The position numbers and the translations under genes were made by a program. Source: Nocardioides sp. B-3 (GTDB taxonomy: Bacteria; Actinomycetota; Actinomycetes; Propionibacteriales; Nocardioidaceae). Taken from it: a stretch of 64,000 nt of DNA. Numbering within the stretch: the first letter of the stretch is position 1; every line of letters begins with the position of its first letter. Below the pieces are notes generated by a model. The model worked only from the letters and a program-made list of their open reading frames with translations. It was not told where the DNA came from and searched no databases. Location: positions 2,294,001 through 2,358,000 of the forward strand of contig NZ_CP087968.1 of NCBI RefSeq assembly GCF_024703895.1. Direction: 5' to 3'. Of this stretch, positions 8,739 through 17,111 are shown one piece after another.

Positions 8739-9185
8739 GTCGGCGCCTACAACGTCCAGACGCGGACCCAGTCGACCTGCGTCTCCTCGTCGATGTTCTC
8801 CGGGGTGACGTCGGCCAGTTCGTAGTCCGAGGCGGTGGCGCTCAGGGTGAGCCACTGCGGGGTCCTCGAGATGGCTCGCGCCTCGCGGAAGAACTCGCGG
8901 CCGTCGACCCGGAAGACGTACTCCGTCGGCGTCCGGGCCACCGAGAACACGTGGAAGCTGTCCCACCACGTGTCGCCGGGCGGCTTCAGGGCAGCCATCG
9001 CGGGCATCAGCCCGCCGAGGGCGACGATGGAGCTGTCGGCGGCGTAGTAGTGCAGGAAGGCGCCGATGCGGTCCGTGGTGCCTCCGTCGTCCCCGAGGAA
9101 CTCCGCCACGTCGATCTCGGTGCCCCCGGCCACGTCGTTGACCGACGCGGCCTGCCCACACATGCTGTGGCAAACGTGGCCGTAA
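8739..9185 (-). pseudogene. Truncated GH16-type glycosidase fragment, copy 2
   Basis: This longer copy keeps the GH16 catalytic signature: GTEIDVAEFLGDDGG contains E-x-D-x-x-E, where the two glutamates are nucleophile and acid/base in family 16 glycosidases. It continues through IGAFLHYYA to the stop at 8747. The homology begins abruptly near 9175, so the signal peptide and the first half of the sandwich are missing, removed next to the integrase gene. The 8739-9077 part is a direct repeat of 7595-7932 at over 90% identity. Intact relatives are secreted beta-glucanases; this piece is presumably inactive. Confidence 0.8.
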
Positions 9186-9218
9186 GCCCCACGCGGACAC
9201 TTCATCCGTCCGCAGGAC

Positions 9219-10125
9219 TCACGAACCGCCCACGATGTAGGCCGCGAGCACATGAACCGCATGGCGGTCCGGGTCGTGACGGTTCCGGTCGTACCCGGCT
9301 GTGGTGCGTGGGTCAGCGTGTCGGGCAGCGATCTGGACGTCGCGCAGTGGCACTCCGGCGTCGAGGGCGTTGGTCACCATCGCGTGTCGCAAGGAGTGAG
9401 GGCTGATGCGCTTGCTGATACCAGCGCTCTTGGCCAAGGACTTCACCCACCTGTCTGCGGTGCGACGATCCAGTCGCGAGCCGTCGTACCGAAGCAGGAG
9501 CGGACCAGTTGTCCGGTCTGCTGCCGCGGCATCCAGCGCGCGGAGCACAGGAACCGGGAGCGGCATGGTTGCCGGCTTGCCGCCCTTGCCAACAAGTCGT
9601 AGGACGCGATGACCCTGCTGTTGGTGCGCATAGTCCTCGATGTTGACGCCGCATGCCTCGGATACGCGTAGCCCGAGCAAGCCGAGCAGAACGGAGAGCG
9701 CCCATCGATTCGGGTCGCTGTGCGCTCTGGCTCGGGCAATGAACGCTCCAAGCTCAAGACGATCGAGCCCGAGCGTCTTCGTCTCGTCGCGCCAGACCCC
9801 GGGAAGTCGAACGTGTGTGGCTGGCGACTTCTGGACGACTCCGTCCATTTCACACACGGAGTAGAAATTTTGGATCACGTTGAGTCGGTGAGCGACCGTG
9901 GCGGGGCCATTTCCACGCTCGACCTCCAGCCAACGACCGAACAGTTCGATGTGGACTCGCTCCACGTCTACAAGAGGTCGTAGGTGGCGCTCGCGGCACC
10001 ACGAGTTGAAGATGCGCAAGTCAATCTCGTAGAGAGCCCGAGTCCTCTCGTTCGAGTAGCGCAAGAAACGCTGCGACGGCGAAGAAGGTTTCGTCGTGCG
10101 GGGTGGCGAGGACGGCGTGCTGCAT
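9219..10125 (-). CDS. Tyrosine recombinase / site-specific integrase
   Basis: About 302 residues when one break is corrected. The N-terminal SAM-like DNA-binding domain starts MQHAVLATPHDETFFAVAAF (ATG at 10125) and joins the main frame at about 10058-10062 (RYSNERTRALYEIDLRIF). The catalytic domain has the complete set: Arg in GLLGLRVSEACG, Lys in LVGKGGKP, His-x-x-Arg in SPHSLRHAMVT, His in ARHADPRTT and the Tyr nucleophile in AGYDRNRHD. This is a XerC/D-like or integron/phage-type recombinase. It stands at the edge of the accessory island beside the truncated glycosidase. A TTG at 10064 could also start a shorter protein in the uncorrected sequence. Confidence 0.88.
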
Positions 10126-10249
10126 GGTCGGGGGTCAGATCACGAGTGGAGCGCTTTTCGGACATCCAAATTTACCTCTGCCTCCCTCTCCCAGCAATCG
10201 CCTCGGTAGCACTCTCCGGGTCGAATAGGGCAGGTCGGCCCCGCCGGTG

Positions 10250-10285
10250 GGTTTCGAGACAGGCGCCAGAGCGCCTTCCTCAACC
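10250..10285 (-). repeat. REP-like palindromic element (family 1)
   Basis: GGTTTCGAGACAGGCGCC through CTCAACC with an internal AGGCGC/GCGCCT stem. On the minus strand its GGTTGAGG end supplies the dtd stop codon. Related copies lie at 14443, 43033 and 45440. Confidence 0.6.
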
Positions 10286-10720
10286 GTCGGACGGAGTGGG
10301 CTCGAGAATGAGGGTGATGGGGCCGTCGTTGACCGACGCGACCTGCATGTCGGCGCCGAACACCCCGCGCGCCACGATGCTGCCCAACCGTTCGAGCTCG
10401 GCGCAGACAGCGACGTACATCGGCTCGCTGATCCCGCTCGGAGCGGCGGCGTTCCCAGTGGGCCTGCGGCCCTTGCGCGCTCGCCGTACAACGTGAACTG
10501 ACTGACCACGAGGATCGGTGCGTCGACGTCGCTGGCGGACTGCTCGTCGCGGAGGATCCGGACGTCGCGGATCTTGCGCGCCATCCGGAGCGACGTCTTC
10601 GTGCGTGTCGGTGTGGGTGATGCCGAGGTAGACGAGCAGGCCGGGGCTGGTGATCGCCCCGACGACCTCACCGTCGACGGACACGCTGGCTGTCAGGACC
10701 CGCTGAACCACTGCTCGCAT
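10280..10720 (-). CDS. dtd: D-aminoacyl-tRNA deacylase, two frame breaks
   Basis: Dtd hydrolyses D-amino acids from mischarged tRNAs in the cytoplasm. The N-terminus [20 protein letters not shown], the middle [15 protein letters not shown] (the family's SQFTL motif), and the C-terminal [13 protein letters not shown] (the conserved N-x-GP-T/V loop) are all present, but in two alternating frames; breaks fall near 10600 and 10450-10470. The corrected length is about 146 residues, normal for the family. It is divergent from the BKACE gene, 18 bases away. The stop codon lies within a REP-like repeat. Confidence 0.92.
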   Translation of the reverse strand: MRAVVQRVLTASVSVDGEVVGAITSPGLLVYLGITHTDTHEDVAPDGAQDPRRPDPPRRAVRQRRRRTDPRGQSVHVVRRARKGRRPTGNAAAPSGISEPMYVAVCAELERLGSIVARGVFGADMQVASVNDGPITLILEPTPSDG

Positions 10721-10738
10721 GGTGCAAGGATGCCGCTC

Positions 10739-11564
10739 ATGTCTGCTCCACTCCTGATCACCGTCGCGCCCACCGGCGCCGAAACCACCAAGGCCGACTG
10801 TCCGCAGCTCCCCACCACCCCCGAGGAGCTCGCCCAGACCGCCGCCGAGTGCGAGGCGGCCGGTGCCGCCATGATCCACATCCACGTGCGCGACGCGTCG
10901 CACTCGCCGACGCTGGAGCTGCCCCTCCTGAAGGAGTGGGTGGCGGCCGTCCGCTCGTCGTCCTCGCTCGTCGTGCAGCTCTCCACCGGCGGGTCGGTCC
11001 ACGACCCGCTCGACGAACGGCTCAAGGTGCTCGACGCCGCGCCCGACTCGTGCAGCCTGACCATGGGCACGACGAACTTCGGCGACGACGTCTTCCTGAA
11101 CCCCCGGCCGTTCGTGAAGGAGCTCTACCAGCTCGCGCTCTCTCGGGGGATTGCCCCCGAGTTCGAGCTCTTCGACCTCGGGCAGGTGCACGCGCTCGGG
11201 CGGCTGTTCTCGCTCTATGGGCCGCCCCCGTCCGGTCGCGCCCACGTCGACTTCGTGATGGGCGTGCCGGGCGGCATGCCCGGGCACGGCGCCCGCGCTG
11301 GTCGCCTCCGTCGCCGCACTGCCCCCCGAGGTGACCTCGTGGGCGGCCACCGGCATCGGGCGCTCCACGCTGTCCGTCGCCATGGCGTCGCTCGCCATGG
11401 GCGGCCACCTGCGCGTGGGCATGGAGGACGTGCTGACCATCAGCCGCGGTGTGCCCGTGGAGTCCAACGCGCAGCTCGTGTCTCGCGCCGCCTCGCTCGG
11501 GCGGATGGCCCAGCGGACGCCCATGACGCCCGCCGAGTGCCGGGTGCTGCTCGGGTTGTCTTGA
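10739..11564 (+). CDS. Beta-keto acid cleavage enzyme family (BKACE, DUF849)
   Basis: Members condense a beta-keto acid with acetyl-CoA and split it, with zinc in a TIM barrel. The N-terminus MSAPLLITVAPTGAETTKAD carries the usual Thr-Gly-Ala-Glu segment, and MIHIHVRDASH holds zinc-ligand histidines typical of the family. The C-terminal part (MEDVLTISRGVPVESNAQLV) also matches family members. A break near 11280, in the run GGCATGCCCGGGCACGG, separates the two parts. The start ATG at 10739 is preceded by AAGGA with 8-base spacing. Corrected length is about 275 residues. The actual substrate cannot be read from the sequence. Confidence 0.85.
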
Positions 11565-11597
11565 GGGAGAAGTAGCCCGATTGGCATACTCAAGCGC

Positions 11598-11841
11598 ATG
11601 ACCGAGATGACGACGATCGAGGTGTCAAAGGACCTGCGTGACTCTGTCATGCGCTCCGCCCGCGCCGCGGGTCTGACGGTCGTCGGAATTCCTCGAGCTC
11701 GCCATCCACGAGCACGCTCGGCGCAAGCGCTTTGAGGCCGTGCGTCGTGCCTACGCCGACGCTGGCTCCGATCGTGACTACGTCGCGATCACCGACACTT
11801 GGGAAGACGCGGCGAGCCGGGACTTCCTCGGGCTGCCTTGA
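11598..11841 (+). CDS. Orphan MazE6/ribbon-helix-helix-like antitoxin, one frame break
   Basis: After correcting one base near 11686 the product is about 81 residues: MTEMTTIEVSKDLRDSVMRS, then EFLELAIHEHARRKRFEAVR and a C-terminal tail ending in RDFLGLP. The N-terminal strand plus two helices fits the ribbon-helix-helix fold of CopG/MazE6-like antitoxins, and the acidic C-terminal tail fits a toxin-binding segment. No MazF or VapC toxin follows; the next gene is on the opposite strand. It is thus probably a leftover of a toxin-antitoxin pair. Confidence 0.6.
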
Positions 11842-11877
11842 GGGGGCCGCTTTGACGGTGCATGGCCCGCGACACGC

Positions 11878-11899
11878 GTACGGCGAGAGCGACACGCCG
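11878..11899. repeat. 22-bp direct repeat at the 3' end of the DUF559 gene
   Basis: A 22-bp stretch beginning GTACGGCGAGAGCGAC and ending ACACGCCG recurs exactly at 12861-12882; similarity extends to about 40 bases. The pair brackets the AbiEi/DUF559 gene. Confidence 0.7.
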
Positions 11900-11932
11900 T
11901 GCCTGACCGCGGATTGCTCTCGGAGGCGGCCC

Positions 11933-12775
11933 TCACGCAGCCTCACGCAGCCTCGCAGCACAGGCGCGGCACGGACGGTGGCAATCACGTCGCCCGGCTT
12001 GAACATGACCTGGTCCCGGGTGAACCGCAGCACGATCCAGCCGCCGGTGACCGGGGCGTTGTAGCGGAGGCAGTCGTCGTCGTGGTCCTGCTTCTCGGCG
12101 TGATGAGCAAACGAGTTGGCCTCGATCGCAATGCCGTTGAAGGGGTCGGCGAGATCGGGGTGGTAGGTGATGCCGTCGATGGTGGTCGCCCACTGCGGCA
12201 CCACGGAGATCCCGGCCTGAATCAGGATCGCGCGGAGCACCGACTCGAACGGGTTCGCGGCGAGTGGGGAGGCGTGCTCGATCACCCGGCGCACGGCTGC
12301 ATCCGCAGGTCGAACCGCCTCGAGGTCCTCGCGCGACACCTCACCGCTCCGTAGCGCCGAGTCGGCCACCGAGAGCGCTTCGTCGAACGACAGCTCGGCC
12401 GCGCAGTCCGGGACCGTGCGCACGCGCGACGTGGCCCAGCCGTCGAGGTCGGCGCGGGGCAGTGCGCCCACGGTCAACGACGCATCGACAAACTCGGTTG
12501 GCTTTGTCGCGACTCGGATCTGCGGCCACTGCGCCGACCACTTCACCTTCCACCCCCAGTGCGCCGCCGCCGACAGCAACCGCAGGTGGCCGTTGTTGGC
12601 CACGGCGACCGCCCGCGCCTCGTCCGCGGCGGGCAGCGCGTAGCGGGGAGCGCGCCACGTGCACGATCCGCCCGGCCGCCACCGCGTGACGAACCCGCTT
12701 GCGGCTGGTCAGCCCGACAAGCTCAGTCGTGGACGCGATCCCACCGAGCTGGGTGAGTGCGGCGACGGCGTCCAT
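11933..12775 (-). CDS. AbiEi-like antitoxin domain / DUF559 endonuclease-like protein
   Basis: The N-terminal part (MDAVAALTQLGGIASTTELV) is a winged-helix of the kind found in type IV AbiEi antitoxins. After a break near 12640 the protein continues with ANNGHLRLLSAAAHWGWKVK and a C-terminal DUF559 domain (ITYHPDLADPFNGIAIEANS and GGWIVLRFTRDQVM), a Vsr/PD-(D/E)XK-like nuclease fold. Here the usual E-x-D is replaced by E-A-N, so catalysis may be lost. The 3' end is uncertain: one frame stops at 11933 and another runs through the 22-bp repeat. A second member of the same family lies at 32060-32951. Confidence 0.7.
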
Positions 12776-12860
12776 GCCGCGAGTCTCGCCAAGCGTGGGC
12801 GATCGCGCGAACGGTTCTCCACAGGGGGCCGCAACTGCGGTCGAAGACCGGCAACACGCC

Positions 12861-12882
12861 GTACGGCGAGAGCGACACGCCG
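12861..12882. repeat. 22-bp direct repeat upstream of the DUF559 gene
   Basis: Exact copy of 11878-11899, placed 86 bases upstream of the DUF559 start codon and 35 bases before the stop of the TauE gene. Confidence 0.7.
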
Positions 12883-12916
12883 CGCCCGGCCGCGGAGGAA
12901 GAGCCGGATTGGCCCC

Positions 12917-13925
12917 TCAGTCCTTGCGCTTCATCCCGACGAGCCCGGGGGTGAAGTTCGGATCCTCAAGCTGGGCGATAGTGGGCGAGCCGAACATCGG
13001 CAACCCCCGGCCCTTGCGCAGGAAGCCCCAGACGATCGGGAGCACGACCACGACGAAGAGGCCGACGCCCGCGATCAGCATCGGGTGGGTCTCGTCCGCA
13101 CCGGCGCCCAGCGGCGCCCATCCGGCCTTGTCGAGCAGCGCGACGCCGCTCATGGTGAGCACGACGACGATGCCGCGGCGGATGATCGACTGCGGCACCT
13201 TGGGCGCGATCTTGGAGCCGAGGAGCGTGCCGGGGACGGAGCCGACGACGAGCGGGATGAGCACGCCCCAGTCGAGGCCGTGCAGGGCGATGTTGGAGAT
13301 CGCGGCCGCCATCACGAGCGGCACCGCCTCGGACGAGGTCGGTGCCGACGAGCTTCACGGCGGAGAGCCCGGGGTAGAGCATCAGCAGCGCGATCATGAT
13401 CACCGAGCCGGAGCCGACGCTGGTGATGCCGACGAGGAGTCCGCCGAGGGCGCCGACGAGCAGCGTGGGGATCGGGCGGATCGGCGGGTTGGGGTCTGCC
13501 TGCTCGCCGTCGCCGCGGACACGCTTGAGGTTGATGTAGAGCCGCAGGGCGTAGGTGGCCGCGGCGAAGAGCAGGGCGAAGCCGATGCAGAGCTTGAGGG
13601 TCTCGTCGAGGTCCTCCGGGTCGGCGAACCAGTTGATCAGGTGCGGCCCGAGCAGCGCCATCGGCACGGAGCCGAGGATCAGCCACTTGGCCAGCTGCAT
13701 GTTGGGCGAGCCCTCGCGCTTGTGCACGATCGCGCCGCCGGTCTTGTAGACCGCCGCAGCCGTCAGGTCGGCGGTCACCACGGTCGCCGCTTCACCGACG
13801 CCGAGGAAGATCAGCGCGGGGGTCATCAGCGCGCCGCCGCCCATGCCGGTCAGGCCGACGACGATGCCGACGAAGAAGCCGGCCGCCGGGATCGACAGTG
13901 CGGTGACGGTGAGAAGGTCCGCCAT
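12917..13925 (-). CDS. TauE/SafE-family sulfite (anion) exporter, one frame break
   Basis: A polytopic membrane protein of about 335 residues with the TauE/SafE hallmarks: GIVVGLTGMGGGALMTPALI in the first helix pair and GGLLVGITSVGSGSVIMIAL in the repeated second half. Eight or so transmembrane helices are visible. The family exports sulfite or sulfonate-derived anions. Its ATG overlaps the stop of the APS-kinase fusion by one base (TGATG), so it is coupled to sulfate activation; export of excess sulfite or import of sulfate fits. The frame breaks near 13325, before AVPLVMAAAISNIALHG. Confidence 0.9.
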
Positions 13926-15692
13926 CAGTCCTCCTCGGTCAGCACAGGAACAATCACGCTCAACATAGTCGAGATTGTGCCCGCTGCCGTGTCGGCTGCC
14001 GAATCCCCGCGCCGGTAGGGATCGGCGACGTCCGGGGCAGGATCTGCGGCTGTACGCCGCTGGCCGGCCGCCTCGATGAGCTTGCGCCCACGCAGGCCGC
14101 CGGCCTCGCGTGCGCTGGCCGCGAACTGGCCGAGGGTGAAGACCTTGCGGATCGCCTGCGGGAACTCCTCGAGGATGTGCGCGCGGTGGGTCGACTCCGC
14201 GGTGAGGATGACGTCGGCATCCTCGACCAGCTGCCCGGTCAGGCGCTGGCTGCGGAAGTCGTCGTCGGGCTGCTCGAGGGTGCCCGCCATCACGTCGTCC
14301 ATCGCGTGGTCGGTGAAGCCGTGCGTCCCGGCGCTGACGAAGCGCACTCGGGCGTCCGCCCTCGCGAACTGGCGGGCGCGGATCTCCATGTAGGCCGAGC
14401 GGCAGATGTTCGCCGTACACACGAAGAGGACGGTGAGGGGGGCCTTGGTTTCGACACGCTCCTCGCTGCGCTCGTCGCTGCTCAACCGGCGGATGGGAGC
14501 GCGCAGGTCGAGGTGGCCGGACTCCGCGAGCGCCTCGATCACGGCGTCGAGCGCGGCCTCGATCGTGCGACCGGTGGTGTCGACGCGCACGGCGGCGTCC
14601 TCGGGCTCCTCGTATGGCGACGAGATGCCGGTGAACTCCGGGATCTCGCCGCGGCGGGCCTTCGCGTAGAGCCCCTTGCGGTCTCGGCGCTCGCACTCCT
14701 CGAGCGGGGTGGCGACGTGCACGAGGAAGAACGCGCCGCCCGCCTCCTCGACCATCGCCCGCACCTGCTTGCGCGTCTCGTCGAAGGGCGCGATCGGGCT
14801 GCACACGGCGAGCCCGCCGTGGCGCGAGATCTCGGCCGCGACCCAGCCGATGCGACGGATGTTGGTCTCGCGGTCGGCCTTCGAGAAGGTGAGACCGGCG
14901 CTCAGGTTGCGGCGTACGACGTCGCCGTCGAGGCTCGTCACGGAGCGGACGCCCTGCTCGAGCACCCGGTCCATCAGCGCCTGCGCCAGCGTCGACTTGC
15001 CGCTGCCCGACAGGCCGGTGAAGAACAGCACCGGGCCCTGCTCGTCCGGCGCGGGCAGGTCGCGCCTCGACGATGGCGGCGATGGGGTCGGGGTAGGGCC
15101 CGTCGACGTCCGTCAGCGCGTGCACCGGGTCGCCATCGGCGTACGTCGAAGCGACCTGAACCCCGAGCGCGTGATCGGCCTCGGGGTCACCGTGGTCGGC
15201 GAGGGGAACCACGACAACGGCCGCGTCGTCGAGCAGGTCGGCGGCGGCGAGGGTCGCGCGGACCAACGCCACGGAGGAGAGCCGTGAGGTGCCGTGGCCG
15301 GCGAAGGCGAGCAGGAGCACCGGGCCGAGGGCGCCGATCTCCGCGAGCTCGGGCTCGGTCAGGGCGTCGGTCACCGGCACCACGGTGCGCCCGGCGTAGG
15401 CAGCGCGCCCGGGCGGGGACAGGTGCAGGCGCCGGAAGGGGCCGTACTGAGCGTGCGTCAGCGCGACGACCTCGCCCGTGGCGGGCGTCAGCGTCGCGAG
15501 CGGCAGGCCCTCGGGATCGACGAGCTCGACGGATTCCGCGGCGGCGACATCGGCGGGCAGGTCGAGGGTGACCACGCTGCCGGACTCGTTGAACGAGGTG
15601 AGCGGGGCCAGCGCGCCCGTCGTGAGGAGCTGGAGGTCATCGAGCTCGCGGGGCGTGGGGCAGTGCTGGGGGCGGGGCTGGGGTGTCGACAC
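13925..15692 (-). CDS. cysC: Three-domain fusion: sulfurylase-like / APS kinase / LMW phosphatase-like
   Basis: Reconstructed length is about 589 residues. Residues 1-215 resemble ATP sulfurylase (LDDLQLLTTGALAPLTSFNE) but I see no HxxH active-site motif, so this part may be structural. Residues about 220-395 are a complete APS kinase with Walker A GLSGSGKST, SLDGDVVRRNL and KADRETNIRR; it phosphorylates APS to PAPS. Residues about 417-575 are a low-molecular-weight tyrosine phosphatase or arsenate-reductase-like domain with the CX5R loop (CTANICR) and the DPY general-acid loop near the end. The linker at residues 400-416 (RRLSSDERSEERVETKA) is translated REP-like repeat. One break at about 15040-15060 separates the first two domains. 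GTG start chosen; coupled to the downstream TauE gene. Confidence 0.85.
14443..14492. repeat. REP-like element (family 1) inside a coding region
   Basis: CCTTGGTTTCGACACG through GCTCAACCGGCGG. It lies in frame within the APS-kinase/phosphatase fusion, exactly in the linker between the two domains. Confidence 0.75.
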
Positions 15693-15732
15693 GGCTGCAA
15701 TCCTGCCAGCCCGCGGGCACTAGCCTGCAGCC

Positions 15733-16693
15733 ATGCCAAACCCAGTCGTCGTGGCCGAGATCGTGCGTTCGGGGTTCGTGGAGGGCCACCACTACGGATC
15801 GGTGGTCGCGCTCGACGCGACCGGCGAGGTCGAGTGGTCCGTCGGCATGGTCGACGAGCAGGTCCTGCCGCGCTCCTGCAACAAGCCGATCCGGGCGCTC
15901 GCGATGGTGCGCGCAGGCCTGAAGCTCGAGCCCGAGCTGCTCGCCCTCGCCTGCGCCTCGCACTCCGGCGAGCCCTTCCACCTCGAGGGCGTACGGCGGA
16001 TCCCGGCCGCCGCAGGCCTGTCGGAGGACTCCCTGCAGACCCCACTGGACTACCCGCTCGACGACGCGGCCCCGCGAGGCCGTGATCCGCGACGGCGGCG
16101 CCAAGAGCTCGATCCAGATGAACTGCTCGGGCAAGCACGCCGCCATGCTCGCCACCTGCGTGCTCAACGGCTGGTCCATCGACGACTACCTCTCACCGAA
16201 GCACCCGTTGCAGGTCGCGATCGCCGCGACCTTCGCCGATCTGACCGGCGAACCGGTCGAGGTCGTGGCCGTCGACGGCTGCGGTGCGCCCCTGCTCTCG
16301 ACGTCGCTGATCGGCCCGGCCCGCGCCTTCCGTTCGCTGGCGGTCGCCACGTCCGGGCCGTCCTTCGAGATCGCCTCGGCCATTCGTCAGCACCCGGCCC
16401 ACGTCTCCGGCACCACCCGCGACGAGCTCACGCTGCTCACTGCGATCCCCGGCTCGATCGGCAAGGCCGGTGCCGAGTCCTGCTACGCGGTCGCGCTGGC
16501 GGACGGCCGGGCGTTCGCGTTGAAGACCGACGACGGGGCGCCGCGCGTGCGTCCGGTGCTGATGGCCGCTGCGCTCGAACGTTCGGGCGTGCTGGACCTT
16601 GCGGGCGTCGACGCGGTCGCCGTACGCAAGACCGGGGAGCTGGCGCTGCTCGGCGGCGGGAAGCCGGTCGGCGAGATCCGCGCCTGCTACTGA
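15733..16693 (+). CDS. Asparaginase of the Asparaginase_II (bacterial) family, one frame break
   Basis: About 320 residues. The N-terminus MPNPVVVAEIVRSGFVEGHH, the segment PRSCNKPIRALAMVRAGL, the CASHSGEPFH motif and the MNCSGKHAAMLATCVLNGW motif are those of the Asparaginase_II family (Pfam PF06089), which hydrolyses L-asparagine to aspartate and ammonia. A break near 16070, in GGCCCCGCGAGG, separates the first 115 residues from the rest. TAGCCT at 15721-15726 is a -10-like box only 6 bases before the ATG, so the mRNA is likely leaderless. It is divergent from the APS-kinase fusion and converges with the VanZ gene, overlapping it by 7 bases. Confidence 0.88.
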
Positions 16694-17100
16694 CGAGGGA
16701 CGCGCCGCAGCGCCCACGCGAGCAGCGCACCCAGCGCTGCGCCGAGGGTGTTGGCCACCACGTCGGCGTGCGTGGCCCGGCGGTCGGGCAGCAGCGTCTG
16801 CAGGGCCTCGACGAGCAGCGACCCGCCGAACCCGATCGCGATCCGGGTGCTCACCGAAACGGCCGGGCGCAGGAGCGAGGCGAGCAGCGCGAGCGGCACG
16901 AACGCCAACACGTTGAGCCCGAACTCGATCCGGGGTCGCATGACGAGCGCTGTCGGGAGGTCGAGCTGTCGTCCGAGGGACGCGGCACCGTCGATGAAGC
17001 CGTTGCCGACCGCGGGCGACGGGTTGAGCAGCACGATCACCAGTGCTGCGGCATAGACCGCCAGCGCGATGGTCGCCATCACGCGGGCAGACGAGGACAC
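16687..17100 (-). CDS. VanZ-like membrane protein
   Basis: About 137 residues with four hydrophobic helices (ALAVYAAALVIVLLNP; FGLNVLAFVPLALLASLL; IAIGFGGSLLVEALQTLLP; VANTLGAALGALLAWAL). The FGLNVLAFVPLA and E-x-x-Q pattern (LVEALQTLLPDR) is typical of VanZ-like proteins, some of which are linked to teicoplanin resistance; most have unknown function. The start is uncertain: GTG at 17100 or ATG at 17079. It follows the tyrosine kinase gene by 11 bases and is probably co-transcribed with it. Confidence 0.75.
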   Translation of the reverse strand: MSSSARVMATIALAVYAAALVIVLLNPSPAVGNGFIDGAASLGRQLDLPTALVMRPRIEFGLNVLAFVPLALLASLLRPAVSVSTRIAIGFGGSLLVEALQTLLPDRRATHADVVANTLGAALGALLAWALRRVPRQ

Positions 17101-17111
17101 GCCGGACGACG

